Assembly (NCBI GenBank): GCA_947034895.1
Contig: OX344765.1
Span: 40,305,001 to 40,369,000 of the forward strand
Length of the DNA: 64,000 bases
Source: Rhytidiadelphus loreus
Lineage: Eukaryota; Streptophyta; Bryopsida; Hypnales; Hylocomiaceae
Direction: 5' to 3'
In this document: one piece after another, positions 35,690-47,921 of the stretch
Position numbering within the stretch: the first letter of the stretch is position 1
Layout of the letters: each line of letters begins with the position of its first letter
Translations under genes and position numbers: made by a program
Notes under the pieces: model-generated
The model's database searches: none
What the model was told of the DNA's origin: nothing
What the model saw: only the letters and a program-made list of their open reading frames with translations

Positions 35690-37078
35690 CCAAAAATATA
35701 TCGCGCGCTCTACGAATGATGAACTGTGGCTTTCCCGCCTTCTCTCCCATTCGAGGACCCTCGCGACCCCCCTGCAATTTTGCTGCGTTTCTCCGTCGCA
35801 TTGTTGTTGCCGATTTCGATTTACTTCGTCGCAATCACCGACAGTGTGCTCTGCTCAGCTCAGTTCAGAAGAAAAATTTCAGCTCGTTTGATGCGCATTT
35901 GGGGGTGCAACTCTGATTTCTCTGGAGTTTGTACGTTTCTCACCCTTTGGTTCAGTCATGGAAACTCCGCCGTCAAGCTAGTTTCATTTCTGTTAGAGAT
36001 TGTTGGCAGGAGGTTTTGCGAATCTGATCTATACTTTCTTGGAAAAATTGTGTAGCGAATTATAACGCATGAATTTACCCTGTCTGTTCGGGGTATAATT
36101 ACAGAGTCTACTGGGGCACCAAGGGCAGTAGTTTTTATTTCGATTTGTGTGACTTAGTTAATAGAACGATCCAATAGAGTCTTTGAATCGGATCTCTTTT
36201 TCTTCTCATCACTGCTATAATGTGTTTATGTGTTTTGTAATACAAACCTGGAGACTGATTGGGGAAATATTACATTCTAAACCCTGCTAGCATCCACATT
36301 TAGAGATTTAAAATTGGATTTGAGTTGGCTATCAACGAGAACGCTGTGATAATGGGAGATTCAATGGTGAAGAAAATACATCTCGGAAATCTTAGTGTTA
36401 ACTAGAATCGGAAAGAGAGGAGTAAGTTCTCGCCTTTAGGTATTGGAAGGGCACAGAGGGAGTGAAAATTGCCTTGAAGGTTTTGAATTTGGGTTCAAAT
36501 TCAAGGAATGCCAGTCAATGGTGACCTATGTCATTGATGCGAATTTAAAAAAAATTGGAGTGGGCAAGAGCTCTTCAAGAGCTTAGGTCTAGTGTTCAGG
36601 GTTCAGGGTACTCTGCATTACGATCTCTGGTTGAAATGAATCTGTGGAGAGTCAGAGTTTAGGGTTTTGAAAGGGTCAAATTGAACCAGTATTTCTCGAC
36701 TCGATTATCACAAATTTCCTAATGATCTGCCGTTCAAAGCTTCTCATTCTGGCAGGCATTGTTCTCAATGTAGTTTTCAATTTAGCACAACTTTTTCCAA
36801 AATCTTTTATTATGTCTATCAGATATATTAATACCACAGTTGCTAAATTTAATGTTTTCGCACATTCATCAGCGTCTTGTGCAGCTTGAAGATCTCATTT
36901 GGAACGTCTGCTGGAAGGTGAATCAACTGGGTTAGACTGAGAGGACTTGGGTGAAGCTTTATTGACCTTGAAGAAGATTGTTTTTCCCAAAACCCTAAAC
37001 CCTAAACCCTGCGATCTTTCGAAATGCCTGAGTATTTCGAATGGTGCTTAATCTGAAGATAGTGAATAGTGAAAGGCA
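35690..37078 (+). promoter_or_regulatory. Putative promoter and 5' leader of the DCC1 gene
   Basis: From about 35.69 kb the sequence becomes GC- and pyrimidine-rich (TTCTCTCCCATTCGAGGACC) and stays less AT-rich up to the start codon at 37079. Open frames at 35716-35916 and 35726-36055 show no domain and look like leader sequence. The transcription start and any leader intron cannot be placed from sequence alone. A telo-box tract lies about 70 bases before the ATG. Confidence 0.4.
36989..37010 (+). promoter_or_regulatory. Triple telo-box (AAACCCTA) upstream of DCC1
   Basis: Three overlapping AAACCCTAAACCCT units end 68 bases before the DCC1 start codon. In plants telo-boxes are established elements of promoters and first exons of cell-cycle, replication and translation genes. 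They are bound by telomere-repeat-binding factors and can recruit Polycomb complexes. The tract is too short to be an interstitial telomere array. A regulatory role here is inferred from position. Confidence 0.65.
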
Positions 37079-40000
37079 ATGGCGGAGTTGCTGGAGCTCA
37101 ATGTGAATGGAAGTGCCGCCGTGGTGTACGCTGAAGGATTTGGCACTGAAGAGTTCAAACTGTTGGAAGTGGATGAAAGCATCTTACAAGAGTTACTGCA
37201 TGATGGGTACGTACATTTCCTTAACTCCCTCTCAGACAACATTGGACAACATCAGTACAATTTGAAGTTTTGAAGTTTTAAACTAGTTAAGTTATTTTGG
37301 GCAATGCCATTTCCAACTAGCAACCTACAGCGAGGGCCAGTAAGTGGTATCCCCTTCAAATTTACTGTCATTCTCTGGCCTTGTTGCATACTATGTCGAC
37401 AAAGCAAAAACCAGCTTTTGATTTGTGAAATGGGGGTCAGTACAGGGGATCCAATTTTGTAGACCCAATTTTGTATAGGGTATTGAAATGAACCAAGTCT
37501 TATCTGAAGTACAGAGGACCCTAGTTTATAAGGTAAGTGCACCCATAATCCACACTATTAGCATCTGAGTATATTTACTATTATAAAATATAAAATACTT
37601 TTATTGGATCGTATCTGCAAGTATCTGCAAGTGAAAAGGATTCCAAATGCACTTTAGCATGTGTTATTTGGATACGGTATGTGTAAGTTCTGGAATTTCT
37701 GAAATTTCAGAGTATTGTTTGTAGGTGTACCAAGAATTAACACCAGACTCTCCTACACTCTCATGTTCTGATTGTGTACATCTTGCAGCATCGATATCTA
37801 GGTTCGTGTGATGCTTTTGGGTCCAAATATAGGTTTTATACAACACCCAAACGTCATGTGAAATCAACTCATAATGTACAATTATTGATTAGACCCCGCG
37901 AGACGACTTGCTTAGCCTAATGACCGTTTTCGCTTTACCCTATCCCAAGGTCAGTGTTGGCAAAATTAAATTAAATTCGCAATATTGGTTTTGTTGAGAA
38001 TTTTCATTGATATGTCTGAAAATTCGAGAATTTAAAATACAACCGTTTTACCAATTAACGAAGATTTTTCGAATATCTTAAAACACGAAAAATAGAGTAC
38101 AAATTTGAATTAGATCTGTAATATTGCTTTAGAGTTCTTCAGGTGCTGAAAAGATCAGGTGTTCAGTACCAAAATTGTTGAACCCAAGGTTTCAAATAGA
38201 AGTGTTGAACCTTCCTGGTTCCCCCAAATTAAATATTTCCACAATGTCTACCTTTATCTTAGGGTACGATATCTCAAACCCTAGTTGTCACTTTTGGTCC
38301 GGTTTTGTGACTTATGAAGGTCTTCAAAAAACACTTTGAAGTTACCATGGGGGGTCTTCAAATTATTGGGTCTAGAGGGAAGAAACCTATAGTACGCTGA
38401 GTCTCTTCCTGCGGGTCGTCTAATGTACTGTACAACTAGCTGTGTATTGTAATCATGATTGTGTTGCAGTGCCCATCACCACCCTCATAATGCAGTGGGT
38501 TGAAAACCACGCTAGTTTAGCTTTAAACGTTGAGAGTACATCTGCACCCTGATTGCTGCTTTATCGATGGTTGAAATGGTTGGGTGGGGTAGGTTGTTCA
38601 CGCTTTACTTCAACTGTTTTAAATCTCAGATCAGACATTTGTGTTGTACTCAGATTGACCATCAAGGGAGATAAAAACGACGAAGCGGTTCTGTGTACGT
38701 CCTCGACCACATATGCAATCAAATACGTTTCAACTTCCAACACGGTCTTACTCATTCCTCCTGTACAACACACTACTCCTCAACCAGAAACCACTAATGA
38801 TGGAATAGCTTGTATAGAGTCAGCCAGTGCTGGTGTAGTGGCAACGGCTTCGGGGCTCATTGAACTCGTGGAGACAGCACCCAGGCTCGACAAACTGAAG
38901 ACTCTTCTGAACCAGCGACCATACACTGAAGACTTGGATGAGGAGCAGGTTATACACTCAACTCTTTCTAATGACACTCTTTGTAATTGCTGATTGGACG
39001 ACTTCCACTTGTCAAGTTGTGAACACATGTGAGTGCATTTAGAAGCCGTTTGTTCCCCGTGGTTCAGAGTGTCTATGATTCATGATTTTACACCAAAAGA
39101 TTTAATTACCGTGGATTTGAAAGTATTGAACTACAAACATACTGCGGTTTGCCAAATTTTCGAACAACAGAGATGTCTTCCATATATGTAGATATTTTTT
39201 GGGAAAGGAACTTCTTTGTAATTAGTAGTATCCACAGTAATTACAGTTTCTGGTGTAGTTGTTTTCCAGTCAAATTTTACCATTGAATGTTCGCTAACAA
39301 GTCGTGAGAACGGAATCACTTACACGTGACTTCTTTGTTCAGATGCTGGAGGAAGATGATCGAGGACGAGCGGGGCTCTACACCATGGACGACATAATAA
39401 GCCAAGTGCAAGCCAGTCGTGGTCAAATTAAAGCAGCGTTGGAGTCGATGCAAGCAGTAGAAATTGAAGGTTTTTGGAGAATCGTTGATGAGAAGTTCAT
39501 GCAGGGTCTTTTGGAGGTCATTTTATTATCCGCAGTGCAACACGATTGGGATTTAAAGTTGTTACCAGAACCAGAAGTAGTCCAAACTATCAGAAATGAT
39601 GGGTACTCTCCGAGAATCGTCAAACATTGTCTTGCATGTTATGGGAGAGAGGTTGTACAGGAGCCGGACATCAGAATGTGGGCACTTGAGGAAAGCAAGG
39701 TCTGTCTACATTATGCGAATCAGCTCCTTCGTGCAGCCTCAAAGTGGAGACTCGAGGATTTTGTGGAGGCTTGGAAGAACAATATTCCTACGGGAATCCA
39801 ACCCGAACTGAAAATGTTGAAAGGAGAGGTTTTAGTAGAGAAGATTGGTGGCGATTCCTGGGTACGACTCTACAGCGTGTCCTCTTTGCCTTCAAAGCCA
39901 GCAGAGCGCTTCTCTGCACTCTTTAAGGAAAAGACTAAGTGGGAATGGGAAGATCTGGAGCCCTATTTAAGGTGGAGATTCTCTTCGATATTCTTCTTTC

Positions 40001-40387
40001 AAATTTTAATGCTCCTTTGAGGTTCCCTTAAACAATTCTAAAAACCTTCATTTATTTCATATTTTTTGGTAGATCCAGTTTTAGCAGGGTCCCTTTGTCT
40101 CCCCCGAAAATAGGGAATTGTCACCTATCACTGTAAATGAAATCCGTTCCCCCAAGGAGAGATTTTCCATCCTCTATTGAGATGTCATAGGAGGGAGCTT
40201 ATAGAATGGTAAGTCTTCTGATTAGAGCAATAATTACCGCATTTAACTCAATGAAGTAATGCCTATGTCCTGCATTGATGACAGGGGAATGCAAGCTCCA
40301 GGTCAATCAGTAGAAGCAATGCTCCTAAGATACACTCGGAAGTCGCAAGTGTCCCCAAATGTTCCTGCAATCTACACGCCTCGTTGA
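37079..40387 (+). CDS. DCC1: Sister chromatid cohesion protein DCC1 homologue (4 exons, 384 aa)
   Basis: The exons are 37079-37206, 38654-38948, 39343-39971 and 40285-40387. All introns are GT-AG (1447, 394 and 313 bp), and the phases join to exactly 385 codons including TGA. DCC1 is a subunit of the nuclear CTF18-DCC1-CTF8 alternative RFC that loads PCNA, contacts polymerase epsilon and supports sister-chromatid cohesion. Recognition rests on the N-terminal GDKNDEAVLCTSSTTYAIK block after LLHDG, the HLELVE-like GLIELVETAPRLDKLK block, the central helical region with QVQASRGQIKAAL, and the C-terminal winged-helix stretch ending WEWEDLEPYLRGMQAPGQ and LLRYTRK. Length is as expected for the family (human about 390). 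The start ATG begins MAELLELN and follows a telo-box leader; no earlier in-frame ATG was needed. Exon borders are inferred from consensus sites and protein continuity. No disabling change was seen. Confidence 0.92.
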
Positions 40388-41857
40388 AACTCTCAAATTG
40401 AGCAAGCTGGGGTTACTTTGTCGCTTTCTTGCCCAAATCCTACGTTCACGCTTCTAACATTGAACGGTTCCTATTGAAGCCAAGAAAGTGAAGATATTCT
40501 GTTCAACGTCCATTTGTAAGGTAGGGAACCCATCCCCGTGGCTTTCTACTATTTTGAGAGGTTTCAGTTATTAGAATGCTAATTTCATTTGTAGATTTTT
40601 TCAAGAGGCTTTCTACACACTAAAATATATAATATTTGGATACAATGTGATCAAGCAATGATGTGGAGACATTCAGCGTTTACTTCCTCCAAGCACATCT
40701 GTGGTGGCTATTGCTTGAAGATAAGCACGTCACAGAGTTCTGTGCAAGTGAACAAATGTGCTCAAGAAGTCATGAGGGCAAGTACTGGATGAGGTTGCCG
40801 CTAGTGTAGGTTTACGCATGTGAGGAGTAGCGGCTCCCACGAAGGCTAACGATGGGAACCCTCATACGTAGAAGGAACCTTTCCAGATTTGGTCTCTAAG
40901 TGCCATTTAGTATTTGACCATCCATGTGTCTAAAAGTTGTACTTATGAAGAGTTTGTGGCAACAAGGTGTTTTTTTTGTCACTCAGTCAAGTACATTATC
41001 ATCATGCAAAATCAAAAGTTTTAATAATAGCAAGTGGTATCAAATTGGGTTTATTTCAAGATTCCTTTTTTTCCAAATTCTATGTCAACTTTGTGGCCAA
41101 CTTTCTTATCCTTGTAAATGTCAAGGACCAACAAAAGCATAAATTGCTATTGGTTGTGCAAAAGAAAAGGATTTATGTGGGTTCTTGACAATACCTTAAG
41201 TTGGGTTGGTTGTTTTGTTTTGTTTTGCTTGTTATGGTGAGATCTTTGGAACCATGCATCTCTAGACATGTTCTTGGTACTATTGGAAAGCCCTTGGTGA
41301 AGAGGGGTGTAGGGACTTTGTTTTGTAATGTTTTGATTCATGGAGGGAAGGATATTGAATTTCGATTTTTTTACGAATTTAAAAAATAGAAAATTACTTT
41401 TCTTTTTCTTTTATTATATTGTGGCAATGGTAAATGGTACACTAGTCAATTTGAATACCTCAAAGTTATACTAAAACTTGGAAAGCAAAAATCATTAAAT
41501 ATGACCTTTAGTTTTTGGCATCAAATGATTATGGAATTTCTTTATATTACATACTTATCTTGTGTTTTAACCTCTTTTTGTTGTAGGTGATCTTGTGAAG
41601 AATTGAACTATGCTACCTAGGTGGGCAAAGGAAGAAAAAGACATCTAAAAAGTTATTAGCATTATGCAATACTTTTCAATAAAGTAATATTTTAATGTTT
41701 TGATGACATATTTGAGTTGATGTAGGGTATTTCAGTATTATTGTAGAGGAGCAATTAGAGGTATAGTTTAGTGACTTGGTTTTACTAAAGTAGAGGGTGA
41801 CTTCATCTTTTGTATGTAGAAGCAAGTCAAGGACTACATGCCCAAAGTACACAATTA
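40388..41857. other. DCC1 3' region and intergenic DNA
   Basis: The first 500 bases after the stop codon are GC-richer and probably include the 3' untranslated region; no clear polyadenylation signal could be assigned. Open frames at 40924-41389 overlap one another and lack domains. Confidence 0.4.
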
Positions 41858-41914
41858 GTGGGGTATCAAGGTATCAACCTTGAAGTGGGGTATCAAGGTA
41901 TCAACCTTGAAGTG
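41858..41914. repeat. 27-bp tandem duplication
   Basis: GTGGGGTATCAAGGTATCAA plus CCTTGAA occurs twice head to tail. Each unit itself contains GGTATCAA twice. Confidence 0.8.
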
Positions 41915-42714
41915 AAATTATAAGGGCCAAAATTAAAAATTTAAATGACACTGATAGTTATAATTAGTTAATAGTGAAGTCTTAGTATGGTATGCATACA
42001 CAAAATTGTCTCTTTTGGAATTGCATCCGTTCTATATATATGCATAATATTTTAATCCAAAATCATGGATAAGTGTAGGTAGTAGATGCAATTGGGAATG
42101 TGATGATTAAAAAGTATGTGTATCTTTATACTTTTGTGTGCTAATTGAGAATATGCAAATGTGTAGTAATTGTTTAGCTAAATGTGTTATGGGACCTTCA
42201 ATTTTGTAGTAGGGCCGGTGCTCTCTAAACACATCATTATATTTCATGTACTCATTCCTCTCTTTAATATTATTTTCTAACATCACACCCTTGGGCCTCT
42301 CACTAAGTTTTAGAATTTCCTTCTTGGTAGGGTAGCCCGACAAAAGAAGCTTCAAAGGAGAAGTTATGAAGGAAAAAAAAGAAAAAAAACTTCCATTATT
42401 GGAGAAGCTTAGAATTTCTCTCTTATCTGTTCTTTACCCATTGTTTATAGAAGCAATAACATTTTTTTTCTTCATAATTCCATGGTAGAATGAGACTTTT
42501 GAAAGGTTTATTTATAGAATTTTCCTACATTTCACATAAATTAGCTATAGGTAAAAGATTTTGAACATTTTCTTTGATTTTCATTCATTTCAGAAAAAAA
42601 ACAAAAAAAACAAAACATGTCTCTACAACCTCCACCCGTGATTAAACCTTCTTGAGGCATCCAAAGAGTCACCTTGATTTTCCATCATAGAATGACACAC
42701 GTCTAAACCCTATT
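41915..42714. other. AT-rich intergenic stretch
   Basis: One - strand open frame (42107-42355) of 82 codons shows no recognisable domain. Nothing else was seen. Confidence 0.4.
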
Positions 42715-43020
42715 TTACTCTTGAAGCCTACTTCTGAACAACCACTCAGCTGTGCTCCAAGAGATTTGTCCTCCCTGTAGCACGGACTTGCTTTTTGAAT
42801 ATCTTAAGGACCTAACTAAAACTTCCTTCACATGGAGCTTTTCTGAAGCGGCTCGTCCAGACAAAATGTGCAGCAGGGAAGTACGAAGTGACTCCCAATC
42901 CGTGAACTCATCTACTACAAGCCATGGGCGACTGAGAGGCATGGAAGCTGGGCGAGTGGTAGCGAATGGACGTACCCACTGCTTCCCAAAATTTACTCTA
43001 CACACCATTATTACTGGCAT
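42715..43020 (-). other. Unrecognised open frame, GC-richer
   Basis: This 101-codon frame starts at a non-ATG or weak start. Its balanced composition (segments such as WLVVDEFTDWESLRTSLLHI) is unlike the low-complexity frames around it. The opposite strand is also open (42752-43078), which weakens the case. No domain or family was recognised. It could be an exon relic, a fragment of a mobile element or chance, and an (AT)n tract lies just beyond it. Confidence 0.2.
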
Positions 43021-43048
43021 ATTTTGTCACTGTCATAGAAAAAAATTG

Positions 43049-43072
43049 CATATATATATATATATATATATC
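43049..43072. repeat. (AT)n microsatellite
   Basis: About eleven AT units. Confidence 0.95.
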
Positions 43073-43489
43073 ACATGAAACATAACTTAGATCGAGTTCA
43101 ACATGTGGGAAAAGGGTTCAGCCACACAAAGTACTGCACTGCTTTAATGTCCACTTTCTCCATGCCACATTATTGCCACAACAGGGGGAAGGTCAAAATT
43201 CAAAACTTGTGTTCCAAGAATACAGGCAAAATATAGAAACGTAATTTGACTAACTTAGATAACTTACTTTGAGAGGAGATTCCGATGAGCTTTTAGAATT
43301 GTGGGCCGGATTGGGAAACAAACAACCGAGTCATGCAGCTGAAATTGCAAACTCTGACAACCCCTGATGCTACCCAACTCCAGCATTTGGGGCGCCTGGG
43401 TTGTGACATTAAAGAGTAAAGTTAAGGATGCATGTGACACGTGATTCCTGACCTAATCTACTACGGAGTACTATCGTGTAATCGTGCCC

Positions 43490-44162
43490 AAATAATATCA
43501 ATTTGTAATTAACGATAATAAAGGAACGAATCGCTCGGTCAATCTGCGACTCTGCATCATTCTGCTGCCTCTGCAGAGGCAGACTATCTCCAAGGTCAGG
43601 ACAAACACCGAAGATTCCAAAGACCTTTCAATTAACCCCCCCTCAAAAGGAAATAGCACTAGGGGTTGTAGCAATAGTCCAGTCATCCCATAGAAAGCCG
43701 TGCAGAGTCTGCAGACTTCTCAGAGGCATCGAAACAAACCATTCAGAAAAGAAAGAGAAGCACAGTTGCTCAACAACCAGTGGAGGGACAAAGTTTGCAG
43801 CATGTTCTCACTGCTTATATACAAACATGGGACATCCACACGATGCCGCAATGTAGAGGGATACATTCTAAGGAACCAGAAAGTAGACCCCAGGCCAAGA
43901 TAGTAGCATAGTCAAAAGAAAAACAAGAGCCATGTCAATTGCTCATTGTTGTACAAGCCAATCACCAAAATTCTACCTTATGGGGTAAGTAAATACATAT
44001 AACCTGCACTTCCTGCTAATGTTGGGAGAGACAGTTTGGAGAATCTTGGGAACCTCTACCACCTGCTCAGACTGCTATCAAGAAAATTCCACTAAAACGA
44101 ACCGACGGTTCCAGAAACTGACCATGGTTAGGTAAGACTTACTAATCAACTTCAGACTGAAA
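43490..44162 (-). other. Probable 3' untranslated region of the A20/AN1 gene
   Basis: The sequence is less AT-rich and directly follows the stop codon of the - strand gene at 44163. Short open frames here (43498-43686 and 43700-43903) have no domains. The polyadenylation site cannot be placed. Confidence 0.35.
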
Positions 44163-44672
44163 TCAGATTTTGTTCACCTTGTCGGCCTTCACCACAGGGT
44201 TGGCCTTAGAGATGGCGTCTCGACCGACCGTCTTATAATCGAAAGTGCAACTATGTTTGTCGGAGTAGCGATGCGAAGAACAAAATAAATTGCCGCATCG
44301 ACACTCGAATCCTGTGAGGCCCACTCGTTTCTTGCATGAAAAGCAGCGGTTGGGCTTTGGTTTAGCAGGGTCCTGCCCCGAGGCACTGGATGCAACAGCA
44401 GTTCCAGCTTCAGGCGTCAGAATAGGCGTGCTCTCAAATTGAGTCCTCTCTGCTACAGCTCTTTTTCCATCAGACACTGCCGCGGCATGTTCTGCAGCTT
44501 TGGCAGATGATGCCTTTGCCTGGGTCAAAACAAAGTCTCGGTAGCACTTGGAACACATTCCCATTGTCACTGCACTTCCGAAAAATCCACAGTTGTTGGT
44601 GCACCTCACGGGTCCCTCCGGAGGCTGACAATTGGTCTCCTCCGTATCCTGCTTACGACTGTACTGCGCCAT
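44163..44672 (-). CDS. A20/AN1 zinc-finger stress-associated protein (169 aa)
   Basis: A member of the plant SAP family: small cytosolic/nuclear zinc-finger proteins in which the A20 finger binds ubiquitin and the AN1 finger completes a module linked to abiotic-stress responses, in some members with E3 ligase activity. The A20 finger is at residues 24-43, with C24-x3-C28-x11-C40-x2-C43 in a CTNNCGFFGSAVTMGMCSKC context. The AN1 finger is at 110-142, with C110, C113, C124, C126, C131, H134, H140 and C142 all present. An alanine/serine-rich linker joins them, and a basic tail ends the protein. ATG at 44672 (ACCATGG context, MAQYSRKQ) is chosen because upstream in-frame codons contain no ATG. 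The coding part is one exon, usual for the family. A leader intron is likely (see 46496). Which SAP subfamily member this is cannot be told. Confidence 0.93.
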   Translation of the reverse strand: MAQYSRKQDTEETNCQPPEGPVRCTNNCGFFGSAVTMGMCSKCYRDFVLTQAKASSAKAAEHAAAVSDGKRAVAERTQFESTPILTPEAGTAVASSASGQDPAKPKPNRCFSCKKRVGLTGFECRCGNLFCSSHRYSDKHSCTFDYKTVGRDAISKANPVVKADKVNKI

Positions 44673-44687
44673 GGTCCTTAGGTATCC

Positions 44688-46495
44688 CTGACACTTCAAG
44701 CAGATGAACGAATAGAGAAATCGTCTGCTCCTCGGAAACTCCAGTCAACCCACAATGGCTCTTCGGATGCTTTCTTATCGAGCGTTAGAAAAAAACGAGG
44801 CGTTTTCCTGAAAATAACAAATCTGAAACCAGGGCAAACTCAGCGATGATCTCCAAGGAAAGATTTTTAAAACAGAAAAGCTGTGCTGATGTTATAAAAT
44901 ACGAGTACAAGAAAGCAGACGGAGAACAAATATGTTTCGAGAAAAAAAAAAGACCAACATGTACTTATAAATGTCTCATGAAAGACATGATTGATCTCCG
45001 AGATTCTGTATATAACCTTACGGAAAATGAGTTCCAAAGATCAAGAGAGGCGGCTAGCCGCAAATCGAAGTACCGTGCAGTCTTCAGATTTCGAGAAGGA
45101 CGTTTTTAAGACTGCCATTTAGGAAAGGTTGATGTACTGATAAATATAAGCGGGTATACTTAATGTACTAACGAAGGAGGGAAACAAAAAAGCATGCCAA
45201 AAAAGTAGAAGGAGACAGTAGAAAATAAACAAAGCAATGTTTATCTGTCAGTGTTTATTCTGTGTTTTTGATTTTCTCTAATTTCTCTAAAGCAAAAGCG
45301 AGCAGACATTTGTACCGGCGTTGTGACCGACCAAGGTACCCAACGATGGGATGGAGACTGATCCTAGATACCAGCACAGTCTGGCATGACATTTCCATTT
45401 TATGATGTCATACTTGCATGCATACCAGAGAAGACCTTTACATTTGATGGATACAGAGACCAGCCAGACCCTGATTTAGAAAGTAAAATGAAATAATACC
45501 CTTCCGAGTCTGGAATGGAATAAAAATGATACGAGTACAACACTGATGTGTACCTACATCGCGTTTATTCCACAACCCTAATTCACCGTCATGGTTTCTC
45601 ATCTGCCAAATTTAGCCCAAACGAACAGATTAACCCGAAAAAACGCTGTAAGCAAGACCTCAGAGAGCTTGATCGACCTAAAGGAGACCGTCACAGCTTT
45701 CACATGCAATGAATATACTAATCGAACAACCAAACAAAGAAAGTGCTAAAATTAGAGAGAACTACCAGTACCTTCGGAAACAACGTCCGACAAGACCTCA
45801 CCATCGCCGAAAACTCGATTACCAATACCGGATGCTCACAAGCTTCAACTAGATAATCATCGACCAAACGTCAACCCTAATCTTAATCTTCCTTTCCAGA
45901 GTTCCTACTTCTGTTTCCGGTAATTCTTTACTCACATCTTGTTCTTAAACTCCATCTTTGTCATTTCTATGTGACTCCACCTACACTGTCGGAATACGTG
46001 TCCTACATCTGACGTCAATATCACTCACTAATCGTTTCCATAATTAAAAAAAGAAAAGAAAAGAAAATGACAGACGACCAACATTTCGTACAACGTAACA
46101 ACGACAAAAACAATCGCACAACAGAGAAAACTCACGACGGTATTTCACAAAATGGCGAAAACGTGCAACTGCAGAAAACCTGCACCTACGCCACCCCGTA
46201 GCCTCAGGCTACACTATCGTCCTGGCAAACCACAACCACTCCGCCCCTTTCCAAACTCCCCTGTTCCACAAATCCTCTCTTCCTACAACACCGGTACTCT
46301 CGCCTAAACAAACCCCCGCTTCCCGAACTCCAAACATCAAACATAAAGAACACAAAAGCAACGCTCCACAAACACACAAGAACCGCGACCGAATAGAAAT
46401 TAACGGTAGGCCTGAAATCGCGACAAGCGGAGAAGAAGAGAGAAAAAAAAATTCACGAGCGCGGATCAAAACGCAGAGGAGGACTGAACGCTCAC
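44688..46495 (-). other. Inferred 5'-leader intron of the A20/AN1 gene
   Basis: Read on the - strand, a strong donor GCGAG|GTGAGCG lies at 46496/46495. A pyrimidine-rich acceptor (TTTCTCTATTCG... TGTCAG|GGATACC) ends at 44688, 15 bases before the ATG. Leader introns just upstream of the start codon are common in plant SAP genes. The 87-codon + strand frame inside (44846-45109) has no known domain. The splice model is inference and the acceptor could instead be TTGAAG a few bases earlier. Confidence 0.5.
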
Positions 46496-46750
46496 CTCGC
46501 CTCAGCGCCGCGACGCGATCATACCCGCCATCGACGAAGAAAGCAACCACAACCACAACAAACCACAACCCACAACCACAATACGGCCTCCCAAACCGCA
46601 AAATCCGGTGCAAACGGCGGTTTTTCTTTCGCTTGTTTGAAAATCCTACAATCTGCGTGGCGCTCGACGCCCGGGGCTGGTGGCAACGCGGAGAATAAGA
46701 ATACGGCCGCGTTCCGACTCCGTGGCGATGGCGCAGAAGAGAAATGGGGA
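46496..46750 (-). promoter_or_regulatory. GC-rich first exon and core promoter region of the A20/AN1 gene
   Basis: 46140-46990 is the most CpG-rich stretch of the window. On the - strand, the part just before the inferred donor contains a very short upstream frame (ATGGCGGGT... ending CGGCGCTGA), suggesting possible translational control. The 251-codon - strand frame over this island (46209-46964) is low-complexity, rich in F, L and V, and is better explained as leader and promoter sequence than as protein. The transcription start cannot be placed. Confidence 0.4.
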
Positions 46751-46835
46751 AAAAGAGGGTGAGCAAGACGGCAAGGCAGCAAGCCAGCAACAGGTTGAAT
46801 GAAATGCTGGAAGAGCAAGACGTAAGGAGGGCAGG

Positions 46836-46872
46836 AAAGAAAAGAAAAAGAAAAGAAAAAGAAAAGAAAAAA
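46836..46872. repeat. AAAAGAAAAG purine repeat
   Basis: Purine-only tandem AAGAAAAGA-type units at the upstream edge of the GC-rich island; on the - strand this is a pyrimidine tract. Confidence 0.7.
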
Positions 46873-46999
46873 AGGATTCCCGGGGATCGCCCTGGTATCA
46901 ACCGAATCTTTTCCCCCGTGTCCAGGTATCGAGGCGGGCCTTTCGAACTTACTGGAACGGGCAAGTGGGCTTCGGGTGACGTTAACTTAACTTACTAAC

Positions 47000-47917
47000 T
47001 TACTACTTAGTGGATTTTGGATTTAGAAGGAGAATAGACTCTATTATACTTGAAAACAACTGACCCTCCTATCAAGATAAAGATTTTTTTTATTTTAATA
47101 CTACAAAGTCAACCTTACTACCGAGAGAGAGTATAATGGAGTGAAAAAGAGGTGACTACCCTATGAGTAGGTCAATTTCATAAATAATTAAGGAAAAATT
47201 GGAGCATGTCCAAAATATGAAAAATTATAAAACTATTTCTTGAAATCTGAGAAAATTTCATAGTTAGAAATTTTGAATAGTCAAAAACTATTCTTGAGAA
47301 AAATTTAGAAGAAAAGGAATACATTCATGTATGAATAGAAAAAAAATCAAATCATTTCATCAAAGTGTCACAAAATTAAGGAACTAAGCAACATGCTGAA
47401 AGTCAAGAAAATCATATCAAGCTGTCGAATCGTCCAAATGCCAAAATTAAATTATATCAACACCAAGGTACTAAATCTAACTTGAATGTTTGGTAATTGC
47501 AAATATCTCTACCCAAATAAACAGAACAATGTATAAGTTTTGGTCTATATGTCTTTTCTCTGTAAAGCTTTGTACAACCATTTGTATATTCTATGTTTAA
47601 AATTCATTAAAATAATCTTTGACAATATTAGAGTGCTACTATTTTTTGATCCATGCATTGCAATTCAATAAATGAGGGTGTTTGTTTTGTTTTATTGTTA
47701 CAATGAGATCTCTTAGGCCATGCGTGCCTTATTCACATTTTGGGGACCAGTGGTGATCTCTCTACAATGAGGGGTGCACAAACTTTGTTTCGTGACATTT
47801 AGACCTACAATGTAAAAAATATTGAAGTTTGAAGTTTTTATAAATTAAAATTTTGAAAGTTACTTTTACTTTTATTTTGGTTGTGGAATAGCACAAGGCA
47901 CATTAGTGACAATTCAA
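47000..47917. other. AT-rich intergenic stretch
   Basis: No gene or repeat terminus was recognised. Confidence 0.4.
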
Positions 47918-47921
47918 TTAA

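Noticed and set aside
36989..37010. Interstitial telomeric repeat
   Set aside because: Only three units directly before a gene start; better explained as a telo-box regulatory tract.
38553..38653. Upstream part of the open frame that contains DCC1 exon 2
   Set aside because: It precedes a good acceptor (TTGTACTCAG) and does not match DCC1; joining exon 1 directly to 38654 restores the conserved block.
41033..41050. TGGTATCA, like an initiator-tRNA primer-binding site of LTR retrotransposons
   Set aside because: The match stops after eight bases (AATTGGG instead of GAGC), and no flanking LTR or gag/pol remnants were found.
44846..45109. An 87-codon + strand frame inside the inferred leader intron of the A20/AN1 gene
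   Set aside because: No domain, no ATG context of note, and opposite to the gene; within chance for this composition.
46209..46964. A 251-codon - strand open frame, the longest in the window
   Set aside because: Low-complexity F/L/V/S-rich translation of a CpG- and pyrimidine-rich island directly upstream of the A20/AN1 gene; it contains a strong splice donor and reads as leader and promoter DNA.
46744..46998. A lysine-rich + strand frame (RRAGKKRKRK and similar)
   Set aside because: It is the complement of a pyrimidine tract in the same island; the basic composition comes from the AAAAGAAAAG repeat.
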